64,000 bases of DNA from the NCBI RefSeq assembly GCF_002006995.1, contig NZ_MRUL01000004.1:1-64000 (forward strand). The letters run 5' to 3'. This DNA comes from Izhakiella australiensis. Lineage in GTDB: Bacteria > Pseudomonadota > Gammaproteobacteria > Enterobacterales > Enterobacteriaceae. The position numbers were made by a program, and so were the translations under genes. Below, in pieces: positions 8,407-17,276 of the stretch; the first letter of the stretch is position 1; each line of letters begins with the position of its first letter. The notes beneath the pieces are model-generated. The model had not been told where the DNA came from and did not search any database. It saw only the letters and a list, made by a program, of their open reading frames with translations.

Positions 8407-9060
8407 TTAGCGAAAGTACGGCCTGAGGCAGTGGCGAAATGTCACTGCCGGTTCGCTCGCCAGCGCGGCGGCAGTGCTATCCGGGTGCGCAGCCAGGAAT
8501 TGCTCAACGATGGCGTAGCCCAGCGAATAGCCGGTCCATCTGGGAATTGACGAGCTGCCGAAGAACCAGTCGCTATGGGAGTAATCATGACGTTCCCAAA
8601 GGGTTTCAGCCTCTCTGGCGTAGTCAGAAATCAGCGCATCATCAAGGGTTTCCCAGATTTCCGGCGGCCCACCCAGCAGTTCGCTAACAAAGTGGCCGGC
8701 CAGCCCCTCAGTAACCAACGCTTCACCCAGGGTTGAGCCATACCCCGGCCCGTCCCAGCGGGCTGCATGGTGCAGCTCATGGGCAAACATTCTTTCCAGG
8801 GAAGCATTGTGGTTTGCGCCAAACACCGCGCTGTACGGATCGATAGTTATGTAAATAAAACCGGGTTCCGGCGTATAGCCAAGATGGCCCTTTTCCGGGA
8901 TCACCTGCGGTCCGGCCTTAACGATGACATCAACATTCCCCGCCAGCGGCAGCGTATTTCTGGCTTTAATAAAGGTCTCAGTCAGAACCTGGTTAATCCA
9001 TGACTTGTGCTGTGAAAGCTGGCCTCTGGCATCAATAAAATGAATGCAAACCTCTGACAT
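8407..9060 (-). CDS. DUF2268-type putative zinc metallopeptidase
   Basis: A 217-residue protein with no signal peptide. The zinc-binding motif HELHH (HEXXH class) lies in LERMFAHELHHAARWDGPGY at about residues 86-105, with the downstream Glu-containing segment EALVTEGLAGHFVSELLG. This matches the DUF2268 predicted Zn-dependent protease family, whose substrates are unknown. A strong AAAGGAGATCAG ribosome site precedes ATG 9060. It lies downstream of the TetR gene at 9109 on the same strand with a 48-bp gap and may be cotranscribed with it. Confidence 0.82.
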   Translation of the reverse strand: MSEVCIHFIDARGQLSQHKSWINQVLTETFIKARNTLPLAGNVDVIVKAGPQVIPEKGHLGYTPEPGFIYITIDPYSAVFGANHNASLERMFAHELHHAARWDGPGYGSTLGEALVTEGLAGHFVSELLGGPPEIWETLDDALISDYAREAETLWERHDYSHSDWFFGSSSIPRWTGYSLGYAIVEQFLAAHPDSTAAALASEPAVTFRHCLRPYFR

Positions 9061-9108
9061 CTGATCTCCTTTTGCTGTCGCTGCGCCCGCTCGCTTGACT
9101 ATGAAGGG

Positions 9109-9726
9109 TTATTTAACCGCCCGGGCAGCATCCCACAGGCTCATCATTCTGACAACAGCGCGTTCAGTTTCCTGCTGCGCCACGCCGTCGCGCGCCAGCG
9201 TCGATATTCCCATAAGAAAACTGTCAAAAGCGGCGCTCAACGCAACGACATCCTGAGCCTCTTCCAGCTCACCCGCCTCAATTCCTCTGTTAATACAATT
9301 TTTTATTCCTTCCCGGGTGCGCTGGCGGGAATCTTCAAACGGTTTCAGCAGACGGCGGTTTTCATCTGAGCAGGCGGACATAACGCCGAGCGCAACCATG
9401 CAGCCCTTTGGATGCCCCTCTGCATACTGCATCCTGACTGAATTCATCAGCGTAGTTTCCAGCGCCTCACGCGCCGACAGTTCGCAATTCCACAGCGATT
9501 CCGTGACCTGCGCGTGCGTGTCCAGATAGCAATTGACCGCCTCATTAAACAGCGCTTCCTTCGAGCCAAAAGCGGCGTAAAAACTCGGCGCGGTGATGCC
9601 TTTGCCGATGGCTGCTTTTAGCTGCGCCAGCGAAGTTGAATCATAGCCATTTTGCCAAAAAAGATGCATCGCCTTAATTACCGCCTGGCTGCGGTCAAAC
9701 TGCCTCGGTCGACCTGTTCTCATCAT
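9109..9726 (-). CDS. TetR-family repressor of the divergent MFS pump
   Basis: A TetR/AcrR-type regulator of about 205 residues. The start chosen is ATG 9726, because GGGAGGAACC immediately precedes it; an upstream in-frame start at 9741 lies before that ribosome site. The sequence begins MMRTGRPRQFDRSQAVIKAM, and the helix-turn-helix is TSLAQLKAAIGKGITAPSFYAAFGSKEALF. A TetR_C_YsiA/AcrR-like ligand domain follows. Two matching palindromes in the intergenic region (9743-9758 and 9796-9811) are its likely operators. Confidence 0.88.
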   Translation of the reverse strand: MMRTGRPRQFDRSQAVIKAMHLFWQNGYDSTSLAQLKAAIGKGITAPSFYAAFGSKEALFNEAVNCYLDTHAQVTESLWNCELSAREALETTLMNSVRMQYAEGHPKGCMVALGVMSACSDENRRLLKPFEDSRQRTREGIKNCINRGIEAGELEEAQDVVALSAAFDSFLMGISTLARDGVAQQETERAVVRMMSLWDAARAVK

Positions 9727-9742
9727 GGTTCCTCCCGACATT

Positions 9743-9758
9743 TATACTAATTGGTACA
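9743..9758. promoter_or_regulatory. Putative TetR operator, copy 1
   Basis: TATACTAATTGGTACA is a near-palindrome that matches a second site at 9796-9811 at 12 of 16 positions (pattern TATAC..AT.G.TACA). It lies about 17 bp upstream of the TetR start, fitting autoregulation. Confidence 0.6.
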
Positions 9759-9795
9759 TAAATTATTGACAAGCAGGATTACCACTCGCAACATA

Positions 9796-9811
9796 TATAC
9801 CGATCGATACA
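9796..9811. promoter_or_regulatory. Putative TetR operator, copy 2
   Basis: TATACCGATCGATACA shares its pattern with the site at 9743-9758 and contains the palindrome ATCGAT. A TTGACA hexamer at 9766-9771 lies between the two sites, and this copy overlaps the expected -10 region of the rightward promoter. Repressor binding here should block the MFS gene. Confidence 0.6.
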
Positions 9812-9881
9812 TTAATGATTTGGATCGACGTTAACCCGCAAATGGCAGTCATGACAGCTTATTCACTGACTTACAGGTTTA

Positions 9882-11089
9882 ATGATGAAGACACTTACTC
9901 AACCTCGGGAAAGCCACACACTCCCGGTTTTTGCCCTGCTGGCGCTGGCCATGACGGGTTTTATTTGCATACTAACCGAAACAATTCCGGCTGGACTGCT
10001 GCCGCAAATCAGTGCTGGACTGAATATCGCCCCCTCGCTGAGCGGACAGTTGGTTACCGCCTATGCCGCCGGCTCGCTGCTGGCGGCTATCCCCCTTACC
10101 CTGCTTACCCGTAGCTGGCCCCGTCGGCGGGTGCTGTTAACGACCGTAGGCGGTTTTCTGATTTTCAATAGCTTAACGGCCGCCTCCACGCAGATTATGG
10201 TTATTTTGGTCGCGCGCTTCTTTGCCGGCGCTTGTGCCGGGCTGGCCTGGAGTCTGCTTGCCGGCTATGCGCGCAGGATGGTTACGCCTGCGCTACAGGG
10301 CCGGGCGCTGGCGCTGGCCATGGTAGGAACACCGCTGGCCCTGTCGCTTGGCGTGCCGGCCGGCACCTGGATGGGCGCCTTTCTCGGTTGGCACCTGACG
10401 TTTTTTGTTATGTCCGCCCTGTCAGTGATTCTCATTGGCTGGATATTGCTGAGCGTTCCGGACTATCCGGGGCAGCCCGCTGGCGCGAAAGCAGAGACGG
10501 CTCGCGTGCTGCTGCTCCCCGGCGTGCGGCCGGTGCTGGGCGTAGTGCTAACCTGGATGCTGGCTCATAACATTCTCTACACCTACATCGCGCCCTTTAT
10601 TGCACCCGCAGGCCTTGCAAATGACGTGGACCTGGTGCTGCTGATTTTTGGCCTGGCAGCCCTTAGCGGAATTTTTATTACCGGTCGGCGGTTGATAACC
10701 ATCTGCGGCGGGCGGTCCTGCTGTCACTGTCGGGCTTTGCGGCGGTATCTCTGGTTTTCGCCCTTAACGCAAGCTCTCCATGGATAATCTATCCAGGCGT
10801 TGCGCTATGGGGACTGACCTTCGGCGGCGCCGCCACCCTGCTGCAAACGGCGCTGGCAGACGCCGCCGGCCAGCATACGGATGTGGCGCTATCGATGAAC
10901 GTCGTTACCTGGAACAGCGCGATCGCACTTGGCGGCGTGGCTGGCGGCGCTCTGCTGAATTATCCCGGTATTCGCGCCTTTCCGTGGGTGCTGCTTGCCC
11001 TGCTGTCCGTCGCACTAATCATTTCTCTGCGGGCGCAAAGTGGATTTCCGTCTGCGGGTCGTCGGCTGTGCGCGTCTGCCAGCCGCTGA
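9882..11089 (+). pseudogene. MFS (DHA1-type) efflux transporter, frameshifted
   Basis: The first 270 or so codons encode a normal 12-helix DHA1 transporter (start MMKTLTQPRESHTLPVFALL, motif YAAGSLLAAIPLTLLTR). After GLAALSGIFITGR near 10688 the frame is lost. The remaining helices continue in another frame as LRRAVLLSLSGFAAVSLVFA through VALWGLTFGGAATLLQTAL to a stop at 11087-11089. Inserting one base near 10689 would restore ITGRLVDNHLRR, as in intact relatives. Unless the base is a sequencing error, the product lacks its last four or five helices. The divergent TetR and its operators are intact, so the loss looks recent. Confidence 0.8.
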
Positions 11090-11146
11090 TGCGCTGGCTA
11101 TGACAATAAAGCGGGTAATGTTTCTTTGATTAAACAGGAGCACAGA

Positions 11147-12079
11147 ATGGCATTAGAAAATAAACAGGCTGACGGTTCATTCGTCGTCACGGGGTCAACC
11201 CCTGAATTTCCGTTGCCGCAAGGATTCAGCAGCGAATATCAGACGGTGGACGGCATAAATATGCACTACGTCAAAGGTGGGCATGGACCATTAGTTTATC
11301 TGGTGCATGGCTTTGGTCAGGCGTGGTACGAATGGCACCAGCTGATGCCACAGCTGGCGACCAATCATACCGTTGTCGCCGTCGACCTGCCGGGGCTTGG
11401 CATGTCGCAGCCCCCGCTCACTGGCTACAGTGGCGAACAGGTGGCTGAATATTTGTATAAGCTTGCGGAAACGTTGTCCGGGGATGAAAAATTCACCCTC
11501 ATCGCCCATGACATCGGCATCTGGAACACCTACCCGATGGCGGTGAAACATCAGGATAAAATCGACAAAGTTATTTATATGGAAGCGCCGGTTCCGGATC
11601 AGCGCATGTATGATTTCCCGGCGTTTTCACCTCAGGGGGAATCGCTGGTATGGCATTTCAGCTTCTTCGCGGCGCAGAACAGGCTGGCAGAGACCCTGAT
11701 CGCCGGCAATGAGGGATTCTTTCTTACCCACTTCATACAGCAACACGCCGCCAACAAGGAGGCCTTCACGCCAGCACTGCTGGAGATGTATAGCCGATCG
11801 TATAGTAAGCCGCATTCGCTTACCGCTTCATTTGAATATTACCGCGCGCTTAACGTCTCTATCGCGCAAAACCGAAAACTGGCTGAGACTAAACTGGAAA
11901 TGCCGGTGATGGCCATCGGCGGCGGCGGTCACGGGGGGATGGGACAGTTTCAGGTCGACCAGATGAAACAGTATGCGACTGATGTGCAGGGCCACGTTTT
12001 GTCCGGCGGCGGTCATTGGCTGCCGGAAGAGTGCCCTTCAGAGCTAAACGCGTTGGTGTTGGGATTTATTAACCCATAG
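11147..12079 (+). CDS. Alpha/beta hydrolase, epoxide hydrolase/haloalkane dehalogenase-like
   Basis: A 310-residue alpha/beta-fold hydrolase. ATG 11147 is preferred because ACAGGAGCACAGA precedes it. Motifs visible: [10 protein letters not shown] (oxyanion loop), [11 protein letters not shown], the nucleophile elbow IAHDIGIW with Asp rather than Ser as nucleophile, and a late GGGHWLPEE with the catalytic His. An Asp nucleophile points to epoxide hydrolase or dehalogenase chemistry rather than esterase. It follows the broken MFS gene on the same strand and may share the TetR-controlled promoter. It is convergent with the LysR gene at 12089. Confidence 0.85.
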   Translation: MALENKQADGSFVVTGSTPEFPLPQGFSSEYQTVDGINMHYVKGGHGPLVYLVHGFGQAWYEWHQLMPQLATNHTVVAVDLPGLGMSQPPLTGYSGEQVAEYLYKLAETLSGDEKFTLIAHDIGIWNTYPMAVKHQDKIDKVIYMEAPVPDQRMYDFPAFSPQGESLVWHFSFFAAQNRLAETLIAGNEGFFLTHFIQQHAANKEAFTPALLEMYSRSYSKPHSLTASFEYYRALNVSIAQNRKLAETKLEMPVMAIGGGGHGGMGQFQVDQMKQYATDVQGHVLSGGGHWLPEECPSELNALVLGFINP

Positions 12080-12088
12080 CCGATAAAG

Positions 12089-13015
12089 CTAAGCCCCGGC
12101 GCTATGACAACAGTCGCGTACCAGCTGGCGTAGCCAGCGATGGCCGGGATCGGCTTCAAGGCGCGGATGCCATATCAAAGAAACGGTAATCCCTTCAACG
12201 TTCAGCGGTAACTCAAAAGCAAAAACATCAGGGCAGCCATGACTCTGCTGCCCTGAGCGGCTACTAACCAAGGATGCCGGCACCAGCGCCACCAAATCTG
12301 AACTCCGCGCAACGGCCAGCGCGGCCGGAAAGCCGGGCACCACGGCTGCCACGTTGCGCGACAGCCCCATGTTGCTCAGCGCCTCATCGACCGGGCCGCG
12401 TACCTTGCCGCGACGTGAGGCGACAACATGGCTGAATGCGAGGTAGTCCTCCAGCGTGACCGGATCCCGCTGTGCTAACGGATGCCCCGCGCGCACCACG
12501 CCGACAAAGCGATCGCGAAACAGCGCTTGCAGCCGAATTTCCGGCCCCGTGTCGCCCAGCACGCCGATCTCCAGATCCACCCACCCTTCGCGCAGTCCGC
12601 TGGCGCTTTTTTCCGGCTTAGGGGCAAAGCACAGCAGAACCTGCGGCGCAACGCGAGCGGCGGCTATCAGCGCGGCGCCGTAAGCTTCAACAAACCCTTC
12701 ATTGCTGCGGATGATAAAGGTACGGGCCAGCGTGGTGACGTCAAACTCTTCTGCGCAAGGACGAAGTACTGCGCGCGCGTCAATCACAGCCTGGCGGGTG
12801 CGCTCGCGGATACGTTGAGCATACGGGGTTAATACCATATGGCGTCCGGCGCGGACCAGAAGCGGATCGGCGGTCGCGCTGCGCAGGCGGCTAAGCGTAC
12901 GGCTCATGGCAGAAGCGCTTAGATTGAGACGCCGGGCAGCGGCGACCACGCTGACTTCCGTCAGCAGCATATCCAGCGCGATAAGCAGATTAAAGTCGGG
13001 CTCGTTCATGGCCAA
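12089..13015 (-). CDS. LysR-family transcriptional regulator
   Basis: A 308-residue LysR regulator. The winged helix-turn-helix occupies residues 5-65 (FNLLIALDMLLTEVSVVAAARRLNLSASAMSRTLSRLR), followed by a two-lobed effector domain (LQALFRDRFVGVVRAGHPLA). The N-terminus resembles the NodD/NahR/LinR-like group. ATG 13009 (MNEPDF) is an alternative start. Its target is unclear: the gene is convergent with the hydrolase, and the lipoprotein gene upstream runs in the same direction, only 7 bp before its start. Confidence 0.87.
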   Translation of the reverse strand: MAMNEPDFNLLIALDMLLTEVSVVAAARRLNLSASAMSRTLSRLRSATADPLLVRAGRHMVLTPYAQRIRERTRQAVIDARAVLRPCAEEFDVTTLARTFIIRSNEGFVEAYGAALIAAARVAPQVLLCFAPKPEKSASGLREGWVDLEIGVLGDTGPEIRLQALFRDRFVGVVRAGHPLAQRDPVTLEDYLAFSHVVASRRGKVRGPVDEALSNMGLSRNVAAVVPGFPAALAVARSSDLVALVPASLVSSRSGQQSHGCPDVFAFELPLNVEGITVSLIWHPRLEADPGHRWLRQLVRDCCHSAGA

Positions 13016-13022
13016 CGCCGCA

Positions 13023-13418
13023 TTATCCTTCGGTTTGCGTTATTTCCGTAAACTCAGGTTTCTCTCTTGCCACCGTATAGGCAATGTTTTTCACATCGTT
13101 ACCCGTCGTGGTTACCGTTATCGGCTCAATCGTGACCCGACCATAACCAAACAGCGTTGGCACATAGCCGCCGATCTGATGCTCACCGGGCGGCAGATGG
13201 ATGGTTTTATCCTCACCGGAGGGCAGTTCCCCGGCCTCCTTACCATCAACCGTCACGAAAACTTCTGAACCATCATCGGTTCGGGTAACAATATGGGACA
13301 AATCAATCCGCGTCGGGCCATCAAAGGCGTGGACCGCCGCCTGGTCTGGTTGCTTTGGCGCACAGCCAGCTAATAAAACACACGTCATCATAGCAGTCAG
13401 AGTATAACGAGAAAGCAT
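13023..13418 (-). CDS. PEGA-like lipoprotein
   Basis: A 131-residue predicted lipoprotein with lipobox LLAGC at about residues 15-19. The mature part contains a PEGA-like segment, VFVTVDGKEAGELPSGEDKT followed by IHLPPGEHQIGGY. It is a paralogue of residues 1-130 of the next gene upstream (13649-14569): both share the pattern GPT.I..SH..TR.DDGS..F.TVDGK.AG.LP.GE...IHL..G.H..GGYV.TLF.YGRVT..P. The function is unknown; a cell-envelope role is inferred from the lipobox. Confidence 0.8.
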   Translation of the reverse strand: MLSRYTLTAMMTCVLLAGCAPKQPDQAAVHAFDGPTRIDLSHIVTRTDDGSEVFVTVDGKEAGELPSGEDKTIHLPPGEHQIGGYVPTLFGYGRVTIEPITVTTTGNDVKNIAYTVAREKPEFTEITQTEG

Positions 13419-13648
13419 TGTGAACCTATTACCTCCATGAAAATTAACAAACCCTTATTTTAGCTTCAGACGAAGCGCTTTGCAGAACGGCAAAGTTCAG
13501 CATGTTCCTAAACTGCCCTCTGCAGTCCTTTTTCGTGGTAGTCGTTGGCTTGCTATGTCGCGGGTTTTTATACTCATCATTGCCGTCCCCTGTAAAGCCA
13601 TATCAGACTTAAGGGTAGACAATGATGAGCAACAGACGGATGCCGGGT

Positions 13649-14569
13649 TTAGTTATTAGCGGAATGACTGGATGAAGAAGGTGGCGGAGTTTGTGTATCA
13701 GAGGCAGCGGCCGGTTGTGAAGACGAGGTTGTCGTCGGCGTTTGCGGCGCGGCGCTGCCTGAACTATCAGTTGAAGCGCTGGTTGAATGCGTTGCGCTAT
13801 TGCCGGAGGCGGCTGAGGCGGCCGTCGGCGTGGTGGTGGTCGCTGCGGCGCCCGGCGCCGTGACGACTTGCGTCGCGTTCTGCCCTGAGGTGGCGGAAGC
13901 GTTGCTGGTCGGAGCTGATGTGGTTCCGGTTCCGGTCGCGTTTTGCTCCGCAGCGGCAGGGGCGCCCGAAGCGCTCGCGTTTCCTGTCGTACTCTGGGCT
14001 GGCGTTGCCGCCGGCGCGCCAGATGTTGTTGGCGCAGGCGCTGCGGCTGCATTCCCGGTGCTGCTCTGGTTAGCATTTGCGGCTTCAGCTGTGGAAGCAG
14101 AAGCGCTGCCACTGCTCTGCGGCGCTTCTGCAGAAGCTGGTGGCGTAACCGGTGCGGCGACCGGTGCCGGCGGCGGAACCGGCGTAGAACCCGTCACCCT
14201 GAATCCGGATTGGTTGTTAGTTACTGCGTAGGTAATGTTTTGCACCGCACGTGCATGAGTGGTGACATCAACCGGCTTAACGGTAACGCGCCCATAGTTG
14301 AACAGCGTGGAAACATAGCCGCCAACCTTATGCTTCCCGGCTTTCAGATGGATGTCGCGGCTTTCTCCTGCCGGAAGCAGCCCGGCGTCTTTACCATCAA
14401 CGGTGAGGAAAATACGCGAACCATCATCGGCGCGGGTCAGCTGATGGGAAACATGGATAAGCGTTGGCCCCGAAAAGGCCTCGCTGTCGTCATCGGTGCC
14501 GGGTTGTTTGGCACATCCGGAAAGAAAAATAGCGGCGGCAACGCCAGCCAGCGTTAAGCGAATGTACAT
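13649..14569 (-). CDS. PEGA-like lipoprotein with a long Ala/Ser/Thr/Pro tail
   Basis: A lipoprotein of about 306 residues, using ATG 14569; the upstream TTG is less likely. The lipobox is FLSGC. Residues up to about 135 are paralogous to the neighbouring gene at 13023-13418, including FLTVDGKDAGLLPAGESRDI and KVGGYVSTLFNYGRVTVKP. The remaining 170 or so residues are low complexity, almost only Ala, Ser, Thr, Pro, Gly, Asn and Gln, with repeated ..GNASASGAPAAAEQNATGTG.. style runs. That resembles mucin-like or wall-spanning linkers. GC-rich low-complexity DNA gives long antisense open frames, which I do not call genes. Confidence 0.78.
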   Translation of the reverse strand: MYIRLTLAGVAAAIFLSGCAKQPGTDDDSEAFSGPTLIHVSHQLTRADDGSRIFLTVDGKDAGLLPAGESRDIHLKAGKHKVGGYVSTLFNYGRVTVKPVDVTTHARAVQNITYAVTNNQSGFRVTGSTPVPPPAPVAAPVTPPASAEAPQSSGSASASTAEAANANQSSTGNAAAAPAPTTSGAPAATPAQSTTGNASASGAPAAAEQNATGTGTTSAPTSNASATSGQNATQVVTAPGAAATTTTPTAASAASGNSATHSTSASTDSSGSAAPQTPTTTSSSQPAAASDTQTPPPSSSSHSANN

Positions 14570-14767
14570 GCTATAAAACAAACCTTTGTAACAAACGGGT
14601 GCGCTATTCTAACCAACGCCATGTTTGGTTAACAGCGAGCTGAGGTTAAGCTTTGTCTCAAAAATTGTAAAGAAGCGTAGCAATACGGCAAAAATAAAGG
14701 CGCTGACGGATAGCGATGCGGGTCCGTCAGACAGCTGTTTGCGGCGCTGATTTACCCAGGCGCTTTA

Positions 14768-15028
14768 TCAGCGACATTGCGTATTGCAGGCCTGAGTGCA
14801 GCTGACCAGATTGGCGCTACAGCCGCCGCCCTCACGTGCATTACAGCGGCTGTTTTCCACATAGCAATTGGTCTGGCAGGCGGAGCTATCGCAGCGTGCA
14901 GCCGCTGGGGTAAATACCGCCTGGGACTTTCGCGGCAGATGATCAACCTGATTAGTTTTTACCGTAGCGGCCTGACTGCCGGCCGCCATGGCTGCCAGCA
15001 GCAAAAGTGCCGTTGTGATGTTTTTCAT
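14768..15028 (-). CDS. Small secreted eight-cysteine protein
   Basis: An 86-residue protein with a clear signal peptide (MKNITTALLLLAAMAAGSQA, cut near residue 20). The mature 66 residues have eight cysteines, all in the last 45 residues, arranged C-x4-C-x3-C-x6-C-x8-C-x6-C-x3-C-x3-C, so up to four disulfides could form in the periplasm or outside the cell. AAAGGAGAGCGCCA precedes the start. I do not recognise the family. Confidence 0.7.
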   Translation of the reverse strand: MKNITTALLLLAAMAAGSQAATVKTNQVDHLPRKSQAVFTPAAARCDSSACQTNCYVENSRCNAREGGGCSANLVSCTQACNTQCR

Positions 15029-15110
15029 TGGCGCTCTCCTTTAACCTTGTCAGCGCTAAGTATGACGCAGAAAAAGCGCCGTCAGCATAATTCGGATATT
15101 TTCCGGCGAC

Positions 15111-15263
15111 TCAGCGACGGGCACGGCCGGGTAGCAGGCAGAAGGCGGGTAGCGGAAGGGTAAATAACAGCAGCAACCAGACCAGGGTATACACCGCGTT
15201 GATGCCATCATTTTGCAAATTATTATAAAGCTTCACCGTCATTCCCTGCGGGAAGGTAGTCAT
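15111..15263 (-). CDS. Possible small single-helix membrane protein
   Basis: From ATG 15263 the frame gives 50 residues containing one hydrophobic stretch, AVYTLVWLLLLFTLPLPAFC, and a basic end PGRARR. The ribosome site is weak and no family is recognised. It could equally be a chance frame. Confidence 0.3.
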   Translation of the reverse strand: MTTFPQGMTVKLYNNLQNDGINAVYTLVWLLLLFTLPLPAFCLLPGRARR

Positions 15264-15370
15264 CGCTCTCTGCCTTATCGTTATATAAAATTTTATATAA
15301 GGATTATGCCACGCGGCCTGAGACGCTTTGCGTATAAACATTCTTTCATTTTGTTTCAGCTAAGCCCCGA

Positions 15371-15724
15371 TTACGATTGTCGTCCTTCCAGAAACTGCTG
15401 TAGCACCCGCGCGTGGTTATGCTGCTGGTCCCTGCTGGCGTACAGCAGCGTGACCCTGCCACGGGCGGCGGTCTCCACTATCCGCTGCCATATGGCGGGA
15501 TCCAGCCGCTCAAGCTGCTGTAAATAGGCCTGCCTGAAGCCGGAAAAATCGATCTGCTCAGCGTGCAGCTGCCGGCGCAGATCGGCCGAGGGCGCCAGCA
15601 CTTTCAGCCACTCGTCCAGCTTCAGATCGGCTTTTTTAATGCCGCGCGGCCACAGCCTGTCAACCAGCACCCGGTAGCCGTCGCTTTTTTCCACGTCCTG
15701 ATATACCCGTTTGCACTGAAACAT
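15371..15724 (-). CDS. DUF488 family protein (YeaO-like)
   Basis: A 117-residue protein of the DUF488 family, with the conserved YRVLVDRLWPRGIKKADLKL near the N-terminus and RVTLLYASRDQQHNHARVLQ near the C-terminus. ATG 15724 is chosen because GGGAGGTGACG lies just upstream; GTG 15730 falls inside that site. The family is widespread and its biochemical role is not established. Confidence 0.85.
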   Translation of the reverse strand: MFQCKRVYQDVEKSDGYRVLVDRLWPRGIKKADLKLDEWLKVLAPSADLRRQLHAEQIDFSGFRQAYLQQLERLDPAIWQRIVETAARGRVTLLYASRDQQHNHARVLQQFLEGRQS

Positions 15725-15836
15725 CGTCACCTCCCATTACGCGCGCTTCGCTGCGTTAACCAGCATAGCATCCCCGACGTGGCAAAGCGTCGGCGCCTGT
15801 GGCTGGCACGCAGGGCATCCGGCCCGTGCGCCGCGC

Positions 15837-15884
15837 AAAAAAAAGCCCGCCGAAGCAGCCGGTTATCACGGCGCGTCGGCGGGC
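15837..15884 (-). terminator. Rho-independent terminator of the nar operon
   Basis: On the minus strand GCCCGCCGA pairs with TCGGCGGGC and is followed by eight T residues (15844-15837). It lies 23 bp past the narI stop and should end the narKGHJI transcript. Confidence 0.88.
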
Positions 15885-15906
15885 AGTCTGGGGTAAAAGT
15901 GCGGAC

Positions 15907-16587
15907 TTATTTACGCAGCCGTACCACCTGATAGCGGCGAGTGAGATACTCCACCGGCGCGCTCCATATATGCACCAGACGAGTGAATGGAAACAGCAGG
16001 AACAGCGTCATGCCCAGCACCATATGCACCCGATAAATGAAGTCCACCCCTTGCAGGTGAGCCGCAGCATCGCCGCGGAACGTCACCACCGACTGCGCCC
16101 AACCCACCAGTTTCATCATTTCACTGCCGTCCATGTGTTTCGCAGAGAAGTGGATGGTAATCAGTCCCAGCGTCGCCTGAATCAGCAGCAGCGACAGGAT
16201 CAGAATATCTGCGATGCTGGAGGTTGAGCGAACGCGCGGGTTAAACAGCCGCCGGTAGAGCAGCATCAGTCCCCCCACCAGCGTTAACATGCCGCACACG
16301 CCGCCGGCAATCATCGCCAGCTTTTGCTTGGTGGCGATCGGCAGGAAGCTCTCGTACATCCAGTGCGGCGTCAGCAGACCAAAAAAATGCCCGAACAGAA
16401 TGCCAAGAATACCGACGTGAAACAGGTTAGAGGCCAGGCGCATCCCTTTACGGCTCATTAACTGACTGGAACCCGCTCGCCAGCTGTACTGGCCATAGTC
16501 GTAGCGTAGCCAGCTGCCGATTAAAAACACGCTTCCGGCAATGTAGGGGTATATATCGAAGAAAAAAAGCGATAGAAAATGCGACAT
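15907..16587 (-). CDS. narI: Respiratory nitrate reductase 1 gamma subunit (cytochrome b)
   Basis: NarI anchors the NarGH complex in the inner membrane and passes electrons from quinol through two b-type hemes. The 226-residue protein has five transmembrane helices, starting [20 protein letters not shown]. The four heme-ligand histidines are present: the pair in [18 protein letters not shown] (about residues 57 and 67) and the pair in YRVHMVLG and RLVHIWS (about 188 and 206). ATG 16587 overlaps the narJ stop as TGATG; the in-frame GTG three bases upstream is less likely. It is the last gene of the operon. Confidence 0.96.
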   Translation of the reverse strand: MSHFLSLFFFDIYPYIAGSVFLIGSWLRYDYGQYSWRAGSSQLMSRKGMRLASNLFHVGILGILFGHFFGLLTPHWMYESFLPIATKQKLAMIAGGVCGMLTLVGGLMLLYRRLFNPRVRSTSSIADILILSLLLIQATLGLITIHFSAKHMDGSEMMKLVGWAQSVVTFRGDAAAHLQGVDFIYRVHMVLGMTLFLLFPFTRLVHIWSAPVEYLTRRYQVVRLRK

Positions 16588-17276
16588 CACTGGCCTCCTG
16601 ACGTCAGATTTAAATACTGCACGGCGGGCTGCCGGGCGAAGCGACGCTGATGTTGCTGCTGTGCGCTATCGCACCCCCCGCTTTCACTCAGGAAACGCAC
16701 CTGTTCTTCCTGCCAGACGGCATCAATTGCTTCCGGTGACCGGTCATCGCTTTCCTCACGCACTTTTTTACTCAGCCGCTCACTGTCGGCCCGATAATCT
16801 ACCCAGGATAAAAGCTGGGCAAACAGCACGGCGTATAAGCTGTCCTGATGGCGCAGGCGGGCAGTGATAAGCGCCAGAATCGGCGCGATATCCGTAATCC
16901 CCTGACGGGCATCCTGCTCTGGCTGAACGCTGAGATATTCCAGATACAGCGGCAGATAGTCCGGCAGCTCGCGCTCATTCAGCACTAATCCAGCCTGCTC
17001 ATAGCAGGTCAGCAGATCGACCATCGCCTGGCCGCGATCGCGCGATTCACCGTGTACGTGCTCAAACAGCAGCAGCGAGGTGGCGCGCCCGCGCTCGAAC
17101 TGCGCCACCCAGCGCGCTTCCGCTTCGAGCTGCGGCAGCGCGCACAGCTCGTTGATAAATATCTGCAGCAGCGGCAGGTTGTCGCATTCCTCCAGCAGCT
17201 CTTGCTGATGCTGATGCTGCCAGAGAACCTCCCGTGGATAGTCCAGCAGCAGCGAAATAACTTTTAATCGTTTCAT
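16587..17276 (-). CDS. narJ: Nitrate reductase molybdenum cofactor assembly chaperone
   Basis: NarJ is the dedicated chaperone that holds apo-NarG while the molybdenum cofactor is inserted and before membrane attachment; it is not part of the final enzyme. The 229-residue protein shows the family segment [22 protein letters not shown] near residues 67-88 and [13 protein letters not shown] around 103-115. The C-terminal 40 residues are hydrophilic. Its start overlaps the narH stop by one base, and its stop overlaps the narI start, indicating translational coupling. Confidence 0.96.
   Translation of the reverse strand: MKRLKVISLLLDYPREVLWQHQHQQELLEECDNLPLLQIFINELCALPQLEAEARWVAQFERGRATSLLLFEHVHGESRDRGQAMVDLLTCYEQAGLVLNERELPDYLPLYLEYLSVQPEQDARQGITDIAPILALITARLRHQDSLYAVLFAQLLSWVDYRADSERLSKKVREESDDRSPEAIDAVWQEEQVRFLSESGGCDSAQQQHQRRFARQPAVQYLNLTSGGQ

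Noticed and set aside
9815-10114. 99-codon open frame overlapping the start of the MFS pseudogene
   Set aside because: The MFS reading frame is clearly the coding one; this frame has no motif.
13800-14231. Long plus-strand open frame opposite the low-complexity lipoprotein tail
   Set aside because: It mirrors GC-rich repetitive codons of the minus-strand gene, has no ribosome site and its composition is purely a shadow.
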